The position numbers were made by a program, and so were the translations under genes. Below are positions 25,329 through 32,903 of a stretch of 64,000 bases of DNA, piece by piece. The notes under the pieces were generated by a model, which was given only the letters and a program-made list of their open reading frames with translations, did no database searches and was not told where the DNA came from. Source of the DNA: Mitsuaria chitosanitabida ATCC BAA-476 = NBRC 102408 (GTDB lineage Bacteria > Pseudomonadota > Gammaproteobacteria > Burkholderiales > Burkholderiaceae_C); the NCBI RefSeq assembly GCF_001598255.1, contig NZ_BCYP01000016.1, forward strand, positions 62,001 through 126,000, given 5' to 3'. The number at the start of each line of letters is the position of its first letter. Positions within the stretch are counted from its first letter, which is position 1.

Positions 25329-27208
25329 CGCGCGCCCTCGACCTCGCCGCCGATGCGCGGCGGCCAGCGCTTGACCGGGCCTCGCTGCGCCGTGCGCAGG
25401 CTCAGCTGGCTGAAGCTGTTGATCGCCGCGTAGCGGGTGAAGTAGCGCTCCAGCACGCTGGCGAAGAGGAAGGCGCTGTGGCCCTGGAAGTGGAGCTCGT
25501 CCAGCTCCAGCTCGATCTCGGTGCCGGCGCCGTAGCTCAGCGGCCCGCTGAACGGCAGCCGCCGCACGACCGGCTTGGCGCTCACGCCCCGCACGCCTTC
25601 CACCTGACGCAGCCAGGCCGCGTCGCCCGGCGGACCGTACAGCGCGAGCAGCCGCCGCAACGTCGCCGCCGCCTGGGCAGGCGCCTCGTCGGCCCAGGGC
25701 AGTTGCTGCTGGGTCAGCAGACCCACCAGGTTCCAGCCGGCCTCGCCGGACGGCTGCCGGCTGGCGGTGCGCGTCGGCCCATGCAGTGATTCCACCTTCA
25801 GCACCGGGCCCGCGGCGTCCAGGCGCCAGGTCCCGGCGCCGTTGTGCGGCAGCAGCATGGGCAGGTCGCGGTTGGTCACCAGCGCGGAGACCGACAGCTG
25901 CCGGATGTCCTCGCGATACGGCGCGTGGCGCGGATCGACCAGCGAGAGGAAGACCTCCTCGCCGATGTAGGAGGTCCGCGGCCCCTGCTCCTTCTGGCGC
26001 GAGGACAGCAAGCGCGGTTCCCGCCGCGCGGTGTAGAAGCCGGGCGCCTCGGCCGGCGCCTCGTGATAGGTCGCGTACAGCGGCCAGAACGTCTGCTGGC
26101 CGAGATTGCCGGCGCCGTAGCCGGTCACCGACTGCAAGCTGTGGATCTCGTAGTCCATCGGCCGCGTGCGGTCCGGCACGACGTGGTACTCCCAGCTGCC
26201 GGTGCCGAGCTGGATGCGGTCCAGCCGCTTGGGGAACAGGTTGATCGCCGGCGTGCAGTGCAACGCCACGCTGTCCGCGTCGACCAGCGCCTCCAGCGTC
26301 GCGTCGCCGCGGTTGAAGAACAGCACGATCTCGACCTCGGTCCCGTCGACCCGGGCCAGCCGCTCGGCCAGGTCCGTCACCTCGAGGAACAGGAAGCGGC
26401 GCGGCATCGCCGCGGCTTCCTGCATCAGGCGGCTGCCGGAGAAGCTGCGGTGCGTCTCGGGCAGCAGGGCCTCGTCGGCGGCGAAGCCCTGCGGGCGGAC
26501 GCTGCCGGCGTCGCGCCATTGCGCGGCCACCAGCGGGGCGTCGACGCCCTCGCCGGTGACGTAGCTGCCCAGGGTCGCGCCCAGCGCGAGCTCGTGCAGA
26601 CGGAAGGCCACGTCGTCCGGCGCGCTCAGGTAGAGCGACAGCCGATCCAGGCCGAGCTGGCGAACCGGGATGCCGCCACCGGTGCGCAGCTTCAGGCGCA
26701 GACCGCCGCGGCTGCCGCCGGCCTCGTGCAGGCGCGACATCGGCAGGTCGGGCGCGTGGGTGAAGTACTGGGCGGCGGTCAGCTCCAGCGGCCACAGCGT
26801 GACTGCATGGGCGGTGCGGAACTCGCAGCGCGTGTCCTGGCCGCGCGGCACGCCCGACTGCAGCACGCTGCCGCGCGGCACGGGGTGGCCCTTGGACAGG
26901 TTGGGGTCGGTGGGATCGACGCTGAAGCGCGCGATCATCATCGACGGCACGGGGGCCAGGAAGTTGGGGTAGACGGACTCGAGCAGGTGGGCGATCAGCC
27001 GCGGGTGCTCGGCGTCCAGCTTCAGCTGCACGCGCGCGGACAGGAAGGCGAAGCCCTCGAGCAGGCGCTCGACGTAAGGGTCGGCGACCTCGGCGTCCTC
27101 CATGCCCAGGCGGGCGGCGATCTTGGGGAAGTCGCGCGCGAACTCGGCGCCCACCTCGCGCAGGTGGGTGAGTTCGTCGTTGTACAGGCGCAGCAGGCGC
27201 GGATCCAT
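25325..27208 (-). CDS. tssF: T6SS baseplate protein TssF
   Basis: TssF is a large baseplate wedge protein. The 627-residue product begins MDPRLLRLYNDELTHLREVG and contains EFARDFPKIAARLGM, DPYVERLLEGFAFLSARVQ, and YPNFLAPVPSMMIARF, which are classic TssF N-terminal features. The C-terminal part has FQGHSAFLFASVLERYFTRY and NSFSQLSLRT, also conserved. Length is normal. The ATG at 27208 is six bases after the tssE stop, and its end overlaps tssG. Confidence 0.96.
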   Translation of the reverse strand: MDPRLLRLYNDELTHLREVGAEFARDFPKIAARLGMEDAEVADPYVERLLEGFAFLSARVQLKLDAEHPRLIAHLLESVYPNFLAPVPSMMIARFSVDPTDPNLSKGHPVPRGSVLQSGVPRGQDTRCEFRTAHAVTLWPLELTAAQYFTHAPDLPMSRLHEAGGSRGGLRLKLRTGGGIPVRQLGLDRLSLYLSAPDDVAFRLHELALGATLGSYVTGEGVDAPLVAAQWRDAGSVRPQGFAADEALLPETHRSFSGSRLMQEAAAMPRRFLFLEVTDLAERLARVDGTEVEIVLFFNRGDATLEALVDADSVALHCTPAINLFPKRLDRIQLGTGSWEYHVVPDRTRPMDYEIHSLQSVTGYGAGNLGQQTFWPLYATYHEAPAEAPGFYTARREPRLLSSRQKEQGPRTSYIGEEVFLSLVDPRHAPYREDIRQLSVSALVTNRDLPMLLPHNGAGTWRLDAAGPVLKVESLHGPTRTASRQPSGEAGWNLVGLLTQQQLPWADEAPAQAAATLRRLLALYGPPGDAAWLRQVEGVRGVSAKPVVRRLPFSGPLSYGAGTEIELELDELHFQGHSAFLFASVLERYFTRYAAINSFSQLSLRTAQRGPVKRWPPRIGGEVEGAR

Positions 27209-27213
27209 GGCGT

Positions 27214-27708
27214 TCAGCCCTCGCGGACCTCGACCTGCCCGGCCTCCAGGTCCATCTGCGTGCGCAGCAGGATCTCCAGCGGCACCGGCTGCGACCACAG
27301 GTGGCCGCGGATGTCGAACTCGATGACGTTGTGGGTGTCGAGCACGCTGTTGGCCTCGACCGCGCGGACCTCCAGCGTGTCGGGCAGGATGCGCGGCTCG
27401 TAGCGCACGATGGCCTGGCGGATGGCCTTCTCCAGCAGGTGGACGTCCACCTTGGACGCCAGCTGCCCGGACAGCGCCGGCAGGCCGAAGTTCAGCACGC
27501 TCTCCGAGACGCGCGCGTACGGATCGGCATCGCGGCCCAGCGGCTGGATCGCGTTGAACAGCCAGCCCAGGTCGCGCAGCACCGCCTGGCGCAGCTGCGA
27601 CTTGGACATGACGCGCCGCTCCTCCGCCTCGACGCGGTCGAAGGGGTCCTCGTCGGTCAAGCGGTCCAGCAGAGCCGGCTGCAGGCGGTCGCGGTGGATC
27701 TGGCTCAT
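27214..27708 (-). CDS. tssE: T6SS baseplate protein TssE (gp25-like)
   Basis: TssE is the gp25-like lysozyme-fold baseplate wedge component. The 164-residue protein starts MSQIHRDRLQPALLDRLTDE and carries VLRDLGWLFNAI, the SVLNFGLPALSG strand and AIVRYEPRILPDTLEV, the last being the family's typical E-P-R region. Length is normal. Its start lies 22 bases after the end of the eroded effector remnant and it precedes tssF by six bases. Confidence 0.95.
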   Translation of the reverse strand: MSQIHRDRLQPALLDRLTDEDPFDRVEAEERRVMSKSQLRQAVLRDLGWLFNAIQPLGRDADPYARVSESVLNFGLPALSGQLASKVDVHLLEKAIRQAIVRYEPRILPDTLEVRAVEANSVLDTHNVIEFDIRGHLWSQPVPLEILLRTQMDLEAGQVEVREG

Positions 27709-27730
27709 GACGGGCGCGAGGCGGCTCGCC

Positions 27731-27995
27731 TCACTTCGAGGCGCCCGTGTCCAGGCGCCAGAACTTCACCTTGCTGAAACTGAGGTCCTTGCCCCAGGCA
27801 TCGAAGACGGTCTTGTCGCCGTTGCTCATGGCGCCAGGCCAGCTGCCGATGGAGGTCGACATCGCCAAGGGGCAGAGACCCGTCGCGCGCGCCTTGATCA
27901 GTGCAGGACTTGGGGTACTTGATGTACGCCTCGCCGGCCACGCGCTGGAGCTTGGCCACCGCCTGACGATCCACCGGCGTCACGACTTCGGACAT
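27731..27995 (-). pseudogene. Frameshifted, internally deleted remnant, probably of a T6SS amidase-type effector
   Basis: The frame from the ATG at 27995 encodes MSEVVTPVDRQAVAKLQ, then VAGEAYIKYPKSCTD, and turns into meaningless sequence that runs into tssE. In another frame, from about 27904 to the stop at 27731, a sensible C-terminus reads MSTSIGSWPGAMSNGDK, then TVFDAWGKDLSFSKVKFW. The two pieces would be the ends of one protein whose centre is missing. A Cys in an SCT context near the N-terminus and the closing segment remind me of cysteine peptidoglycan amidases delivered by T6SS; this is from memory and not certain. The upstream gene, a secreted protein overlapping its start by 16 bases, could be the matching immunity gene. 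Confidence 0.5.
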
Positions 27996-28642
27996 GGGTC
28001 TTCCTTGGCGTCGGCCTTGCCGACAGGTTGATAGCGCCGCTGCGCGGCGTTCCAGCGCAGCGTGGGCAGGTCGTACGGGCCGCTGACCGCCGGGTTGTCG
28101 ACATGGACGCGGATCTCCTGCGGCACGCCCTCCTTCCAGCGGCCATGCTTGAGTTCCAGCATGGCGGGCTGATCCCAGGGGAACAGCTGCGACAGGCCGC
28201 CCAGGCAGCGGAACTCGCGGTCCACCAGCAGCGGCGTCGGGAACTTCTCCCAGGGGGCGTTGTCCGGTTTGCCCTCGTAATACGCGAGCGTGAAGATCGA
28301 GATCAGTGCCACCTGCGGCTGGCCGCCGGGCGCGGTCAGTTCACACCGGCGCGAGAACGCCAGGTACGGCTGCCAGCTGGCGGGCAGGCGCGCGCGGTCC
28401 TCCGCCCCCAGCGGCGTGCAGGTGTCGGGGTCCAGCGTCCGCCAGGCCGCGGCCTTGTCGCCGGCCGAGGCGGCCTTGGCCGGCTTGGCCGCGGGCGGCA
28501 TGGCCCCCCCATCGGCACGCGCCGCGGTGGGCAGGCTCATCGAGGTGGTGAGCGCCAGGGCGCCGACCACGGACATCAAGGCCGACATCAGCACGGAGGA
28601 CGGCGCCCGGGTGGCGCGCGTCAGGGACGAAGGGAGCGGCAT
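27980..28642 (-). CDS. Secreted protein in the T6SS core operon (putative periplasmic immunity protein)
   Basis: The 220-residue product has a signal peptide (hydrophobic stretch SVLMSALMSVVGALALTT, cleavage likely after PTAARA near residue 43). The mature part has four or more cysteines (DTCTPLG, SRRCEL, EFRCLGG, EDPCPKS), suitable for disulphides in the periplasm, and no known enzymatic motif. It stands between tagJ (stop adjacent) and the effector remnant (16-base overlap). T6SS enzymes that attack the cell wall are neutralised by periplasmic immunity proteins, so this is a fair inference; it may also be an unrelated exported T6SS accessory protein. Confidence 0.65.
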   Translation of the reverse strand: MPLPSSLTRATRAPSSVLMSALMSVVGALALTTSMSLPTAARADGGAMPPAAKPAKAASAGDKAAAWRTLDPDTCTPLGAEDRARLPASWQPYLAFSRRCELTAPGGQPQVALISIFTLAYYEGKPDNAPWEKFPTPLLVDREFRCLGGLSQLFPWDQPAMLELKHGRWKEGVPQEIRVHVDNPAVSGPYDLPTLRWNAAQRRYQPVGKADAKEDPCPKS

Positions 28643-29443
28643 TCAGTTCCTCAACTCGATGAGACGGACATCCAGCAATCCTGCCTCACCTTGATCGCTC
28701 ATCAGCACGCGCTGGCCGACGCCGGCGTACTGGTCGTCCTCGGACGCCGGCAGCGGCTGCCATTCGGTGCGGCGCGACAGCCAGACGCGTTCGTCGTCGA
28801 AGGCGACGCTGCGCGGGTAGCGGGTCGGGATCAGGGCGACGGCACCGCCGCCGTTGGGGAACTCCAGGTGCGCCGGCATCCAGACCAGGTCGCGCAGATC
28901 CTCGGGCTTCTCCATCTGGACCTTGGCCAGGGCCGAGAACGGCACCCAGCAGTAGCGGCCGTTGACCACCGCCTCCAGCACCGGGCCCAGGCGCGAGTCG
29001 CCGTCGCACAGCCAGTCGAAGGCCTGGCCGTCGATCGTGCCGGCGGTCGCGGGCGCCTGCTCCAGCGCCTGCGCGCGCAGCTGGCGCGCGCCCTTGACGT
29101 CGCCGTCGGCCTCGGCCTTCAGCGCCTGGATCATCTGGGCCACCCACTCGGCGGGCTCGCCCATCACCATGGGCGTGGTCTTGCCCTCGAAGACGGCCTC
29201 CCGGACGAGCTCGCACTTCAGCGCCTCGCGGTAGGTGTTGACCATCGCCAGCGTGCCCGCGTCGAGCTCGCCGCACACCTCCAGCTGCGCCGCCGCCCGC
29301 GCCCACTGGCCGGTCACGGCCAGCAGCTGGAACAGCATCGTGCGCAGCTTGGCGTCCTGCGGACGCTGCCGCACCTCGGCCTGCGCCGCGGCCAGGGCCT
29401 CGGTCGGACGGCCCGCGGCCAGCAGTTCCTGCACTGCGCTCAT
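28643..29443 (-). CDS. tagJ: T6SS accessory protein TagJ (ImpE)
   Basis: TagJ (ImpE) binds the sheath protein TssB and modulates ClpV recruitment. The 266-residue product starts SAVQELLAAGRPTEALAAAQ, a tetratricopeptide-like N-terminal region, followed by AKLRTMLFQLLAVTGQW and TYREALKCELVREAVFEG. The C-terminal part carries DLRDLVWMPAHLEF and LPARYP-like IPTRYPRSV, typical of ImpE. Length is normal. The start at 29443 lies 17 bases after the second hcp gene; the stop is directly followed by the ATG of the secreted protein. Confidence 0.92.
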   Translation of the reverse strand: MSAVQELLAAGRPTEALAAAQAEVRQRPQDAKLRTMLFQLLAVTGQWARAAAQLEVCGELDAGTLAMVNTYREALKCELVREAVFEGKTTPMVMGEPAEWVAQMIQALKAEADGDVKGARQLRAQALEQAPATAGTIDGQAFDWLCDGDSRLGPVLEAVVNGRYCWVPFSALAKVQMEKPEDLRDLVWMPAHLEFPNGGGAVALIPTRYPRSVAFDDERVWLSRRTEWQPLPASEDDQYAGVGQRVLMSDQGEAGLLDVRLIELRN

Positions 29444-29460
29444 GGATGGCTCCCGGGGAT

Positions 29461-29961
29461 TCAGGTGAGGTCGTCGTCGAAGGTCGTCGTGCCGCCCATC
29501 GCGCCCTTGGCGCTCTGCGTGCGGTACTCGACGGCCACCTTCTGGAAGCTCATCGCGATGCGCTCCACCGGCGAGCCGTCGGCATCGGCCTCGATGTCGT
29601 AGGAGGCCACCCGCGCCTTCTCCAGGGTCAGGCAGAAGTAGTCCTCCTGCGAGCCGCCGGCCTTGCGCAGGTAGAGCTTGGCGCTCTTGACCTCGTCGTT
29701 GGTCGCCACGGCGCTCATCAGCGCGGTGCTGGCGCTGTCCAGGTGCTTGCTGATCGTCAGCTGGCGATAGCTGCGGCGGCCCGTCTGCTGGCCCGCCACC
29801 GCGTCGCCCGCGGCGCCCACGCCCCAGCTGAAGCCGATCACGACGATGTCGTTGGCATGGCCCGCCGAGGTGGATTCGCCCTTCACCTTGCCCGCCCGCT
29901 TGAGCGACAGGTCCAGGTACATGTCGGCGCTGCTCGCGCCGCCGCTGGTCAACGGATTCAT
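29461..29961 (-). CDS. hcp: Hcp-like T6SS tube protein, second copy
   Basis: The 166-residue product belongs to the Hcp family of ring-forming tube proteins: ADMYLDLSLKRAGKVKGEST at the start, VIGFSWGVG, QLTISKHLDSASTALMSAV and a closing VEYRTQSAKGAMGGTTTF. It is clearly different from the first hcp (30105-30584). The ATG at 29961 was chosen because GGAG lies eight bases upstream; a further ATG at 29976 and a TTG at 29982 fall next to or inside a strong hairpin. Two different Hcp proteins may serve different cargo or form mixed tubes; this is inference. Confidence 0.88.
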   Translation of the reverse strand: MNPLTSGGASSADMYLDLSLKRAGKVKGESTSAGHANDIVVIGFSWGVGAAGDAVAGQQTGRRSYRQLTISKHLDSASTALMSAVATNDEVKSAKLYLRKAGGSQEDYFCLTLEKARVASYDIEADADGSPVERIAMSFQKVAVEYRTQSAKGAMGGTTTFDDDLT

Positions 29962-29976
29962 CTTTCGCTCCGGCAT

Positions 29977-30097
29977 GGACAACGCTTGGCGACGGCTCGT
30001 CGCATCGGCAAGCGTTGTCCGAGCGCGGCGCGCGCGGCCCGAGGGCCGGCGCGCCGCGGAGGTCCGCGGATCGGAGGTGCCGGCCTGCGCCGGCGCC
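29977..30097 (-). other. Run of three hairpins between the two hcp genes
   Basis: Three inverted repeats follow each other. GGTGCCGGC / GCCGGCGCC (30076-30097, loop 4, one wobble pair) comes directly after the first hcp. CGCGGCGCGC / GCGCGCCGCG (30024-30058) has a further GGCC/GGCC stem inside. GGACAACGCTTG / CAAGCGTTGTCC (29977-30020) has an inner GCGACG / CGTCGC stem. No T-run follows, so simple rho-independent termination is doubtful; RNA stabilisation of the hcp message or partial termination is more likely. Confidence 0.7.
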
Positions 30098-30104
30098 CGC
30101 CGAA

Positions 30105-30584
30105 TTAACGGGTCTCGGTCGTGGCCACGTTCCAGCCGAACTTGACCGCGCCACCCAGGCCGCCCTTGGCGTCTTGGGCCTTGTACTCGAACTCGATGTC
30201 CGCGTACGACAGCGACACGCTCTCGCTGATCTCGCCACCGGCGGACGCCGACGGGGACACGGTGGTCACCAGGACTTGCTTGAGCGTGACCTTCAGGAAG
30301 TCCTGCTGGCCTTCACCGGCCTTGCGGCAGGTCAGCACGGCCTGGTCGAAGTGCTTGCCCGAGGCGCAGGCCTTGGCCAGCACCGGGGACGCCTTGTCGT
30401 AGTAGTGCGCGAACACGAACTGGCCGGGAACGCCCTTGCCCTTGCCGGAACCGGTGCCGGCGTTGGCGGTGCTCTCCTGGCGCACGTCCCACGACCAGGC
30501 GAGCAGATCGATCTCGCCCTTGTGGTCCTTGTGGGTGGATTCGCCTTCGACTCCGGCGAACTTCAGATTGGCGTCGATCGTCAT
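30105..30584 (-). CDS. hcp: T6SS tube protein Hcp (TssD)
   Basis: Hcp hexamers stack into the inner tube ejected by the T6SS. The 159-residue product begins MTIDANLKFAGVEGESTHKD and has IDLLAWSWDVRQ, FVFAHYYDKASPVLAKACAS, ILTC-type strand AVLTCRKAG and VTLKQVLVTTVSPS, as in the family. Length is normal. A strong ribosome binding site (AGGAG, nine bases before the ATG) suits high expression. It is set apart from tssC by 167 bases and from the second hcp by a hairpin-rich spacer, so it may have its own promoter and message end. Confidence 0.95.
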   Translation of the reverse strand: MTIDANLKFAGVEGESTHKDHKGEIDLLAWSWDVRQESTANAGTGSGKGKGVPGQFVFAHYYDKASPVLAKACASGKHFDQAVLTCRKAGEGQQDFLKVTLKQVLVTTVSPSASAGGEISESVSLSYADIEFEYKAQDAKGGLGGAVKFGWNVATTETR

Positions 30585-30751
30585 GGTCGGTTTCTCCTAG
30601 AAAGACTCTTGTGAAAAACAGTCTCCGCGTCGACGCCCGTCGCTTGCGGAAACCGGGGATGAAGAGAACTGCGCCTTCGACAGCGCTCCCTTGGACACGT
30701 CGCGCGTCGTCGCGCGCGATTTCTTGATGTCGTTGCGGACTCGGCGCCCGA

Positions 30752-32251
30752 TCACTTGCCCTTTTCGGAGGGCAGCTTGGAGACCAGCCGCAGCGAGACG
30801 GTCAGGCCTTCGAGCTGGTAATGCGGACGCAGGAAGAATTTCGAGGTGTAGTAGCCCGGATTGCCCGGGATCTCCTCGACCAGCACCTCGGCGGCGGCCA
30901 GCGGCTTCTGCGACTTCGTCGTCTCCGAGGAGTTGGCGGGATCGCCGTCGACGTAGTTCATGATCCACTTGTTCAGCCACTTCTCCATGTCGGCGCGCTC
31001 CTTGAAGGAACCCACCTTGTCCCGCACGATGCACTTCAGGTAGTGCGCGAAGCGGGTGCAGGCGAAGAGATACGGCAGGCGCGCGGCCAGGTTGGCGTTG
31101 GCGGTGGCGTCCGCGTCGTCGTACTCGGCCGGCTTCTGCAGCGACTGGGCGCCGATGAAGGCGGCGAAGTCCGAGTTCTTGCGATGCACCAGCGGCATGA
31201 AGCCGTTCTTGGCCAGCTCGGCCTCGCGGCGGTCGCTGATGGCGATCTCGGTCGGGCACTTCATCGCCACGCCGCCCTCGTCGGTCGGGAAGGTGTGCGC
31301 CGGCAGGCCCTCGACCGCGCCGCCCGACTCCACGCCGCGGATGCGGGTGCACCAGCCGTAGGTCTTGAAGGACCGGTTGATGTTGGCCGCCATCGCATAG
31401 GCCGCATTGGCCCAGGTGTAGCTGTTGTGCTCGCCGCCGCCGGTGTCCTCCTCGAAGTTGAACTCCTCGACGGGGTTGGTCTTCGCGCCATAGGGCAGGC
31501 GCGACAGGAAGCGCGGCATGGCCAGGCCGATGTAGCGCGCGTCGTCGGACTCGCGCAGCGACTTCCAGGCGGCGTACTCGGGCGTGCCGAAGATCTTGGT
31601 CAGGTCGCGCGGATTCGCGAGTTCCTGCCACGAGCCCATCTGCATCAGCGAGGGGTTGGCCGCGGCGATGAACGGGGCATGCGCGGCGGCGGAGACCTTG
31701 GCCATCTCGCCCAGCAGCTCGACGTCGGGCGGGCTGTGGTCGAAGTAGTAGTCGCCGACCAGCGCGCCGAAGGGCTCGCCGCCGAACTGGCCGTACTCCT
31801 CTTCATAGACGCGCTTGAACAGCGGGCTCTGGTCCCAGGCCGTGCCCTTGTAGCGCTTGAGCGTCTTGCCCAGCTCCTGCTTGGACAGGTTCATCACCCG
31901 GATCTTGAGCTGCTCGTCGGTCTCGGTGTTGTTGACCAGGTAATGCAGGCCGCGCCAGGCGCTCTCGAGCTGCTGGAACTCGGGGTTGTGCAGGATGGCG
32001 TTGACCTGCTCGGAGAGCTTCTTGTCGATCTCGGCGATCATCGCCTCGATCGAGACGACGACGTCGCTGCCGATCAGCGCGGTCTGCGACAGCGCCTGCT
32101 GGGCCAGCGTCAGCACCGCCTGCTCGACGGCGGACTTGGCCTCGTCGGTCTTGGGCTTGAACTCCTTGTTCAGCAGCGAGGCGAACTCGCCGCCCTGGTA
32201 CTCGATGCCCTGCAGCGACGCCGAGGGTTGCGCGAGGATCTCTTCGGCCAT
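30752..32251 (-). CDS. tssC: T6SS sheath large subunit TssC (VipB)
   Basis: TssC forms the contractile sheath with TssB. The 499-residue protein has IAEIDKKLSEQVNAILHNPE, FQQLESAWRGLHYLV, MNLSKQELGKTLKRYKG, EYGQFGGEPFGALVGDYYFD and GFMPLVHRKNSDFAAFIGAQ, all standard for the family, and ends with FFLRPHYQLEGLTVSLRLVS. Length is normal. It lies 48 bases after tssB in the same operon. Confidence 0.98.
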   Translation of the reverse strand: MAEEILAQPSASLQGIEYQGGEFASLLNKEFKPKTDEAKSAVEQAVLTLAQQALSQTALIGSDVVVSIEAMIAEIDKKLSEQVNAILHNPEFQQLESAWRGLHYLVNNTETDEQLKIRVMNLSKQELGKTLKRYKGTAWDQSPLFKRVYEEEYGQFGGEPFGALVGDYYFDHSPPDVELLGEMAKVSAAAHAPFIAAANPSLMQMGSWQELANPRDLTKIFGTPEYAAWKSLRESDDARYIGLAMPRFLSRLPYGAKTNPVEEFNFEEDTGGGEHNSYTWANAAYAMAANINRSFKTYGWCTRIRGVESGGAVEGLPAHTFPTDEGGVAMKCPTEIAISDRREAELAKNGFMPLVHRKNSDFAAFIGAQSLQKPAEYDDADATANANLAARLPYLFACTRFAHYLKCIVRDKVGSFKERADMEKWLNKWIMNYVDGDPANSSETTKSQKPLAAAEVLVEEIPGNPGYYTSKFFLRPHYQLEGLTVSLRLVSKLPSEKGK

Positions 32252-32299
32252 GGTGGTTGCTCCGGTGGTCCGTGTGTCTTCTTGAGCGTCGTGCGCCGC

Positions 32300-32809
32300 T
32301 TACTGCGCGGCGTCGTCGGCGGGCTTCTGGGCCGAGGCCAGGGACTTGAGCAGCGCCTCGTCCTTGACGACCTTGGCGATCAGCTGCTCGGCGCCGGCCT
32401 TGCCGTCCATGTAGGTGATCAGGTTGGCCAGTTGCTGACGGGCCTCGAGCAGCTGCTTCAGGCCGTCGACCTTGCGCGCCACGGCGGCGGGCGAGAAGTC
32501 GTCCATCGACTCGAAGGTGATGTCCACCATCAGGTTGCCTTCACCGGTCAGGGTGTTGGTCACCGGGAAGGCGACGCGCGGCTTCATGGCCTTCATGCGG
32601 GCGTCGAAGTTGTCGACGTCGAAGTCCAGGAACTTGCGGTCCGACACGGGCGGCAGCGGCTCGGTGGGCTTGCCCGACAGGTCGGACAGCACGCCCATCA
32701 CGAAGGGCAGCTGCACCTTCTTCTCGGCGCCGTAGAGCTCGACGTCGTACTCGATCTGCACGCGCGGGGCGCGATTCCTGGCGATGAACTTCTGGCTGCT
32801 GGTGGCCAT
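32300..32809 (-). CDS. tssB: T6SS sheath small subunit TssB (VipA)
   Basis: TssB pairs with TssC in the sheath. The 169-residue product starts MATSSQKFIARNRAPRVQIE and has YDVELYGAEKKVQLPFVMGV, LSDLSGKP, RKFLDFDVDNFDARMKAMKP and VDITFESMDDFSP, the usual family features. It lies 94 bases after tssA. TagJ, encoded downstream, is expected to bind its N-terminus. Confidence 0.98.
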   Translation of the reverse strand: MATSSQKFIARNRAPRVQIEYDVELYGAEKKVQLPFVMGVLSDLSGKPTEPLPPVSDRKFLDFDVDNFDARMKAMKPRVAFPVTNTLTGEGNLMVDITFESMDDFSPAAVARKVDGLKQLLEARQQLANLITYMDGKAGAEQLIAKVVKDEALLKSLASAQKPADDAAQ

Positions 32810-32903
32810 GGGGTGCTCCTTGAAGCGTGGATCGGTCAGCGGTGTTGAACGGGGAAACGGGAAGGCGGAACAGCGGATGCGGGTCGACGGTCGGCGGGCC
32901 GGC

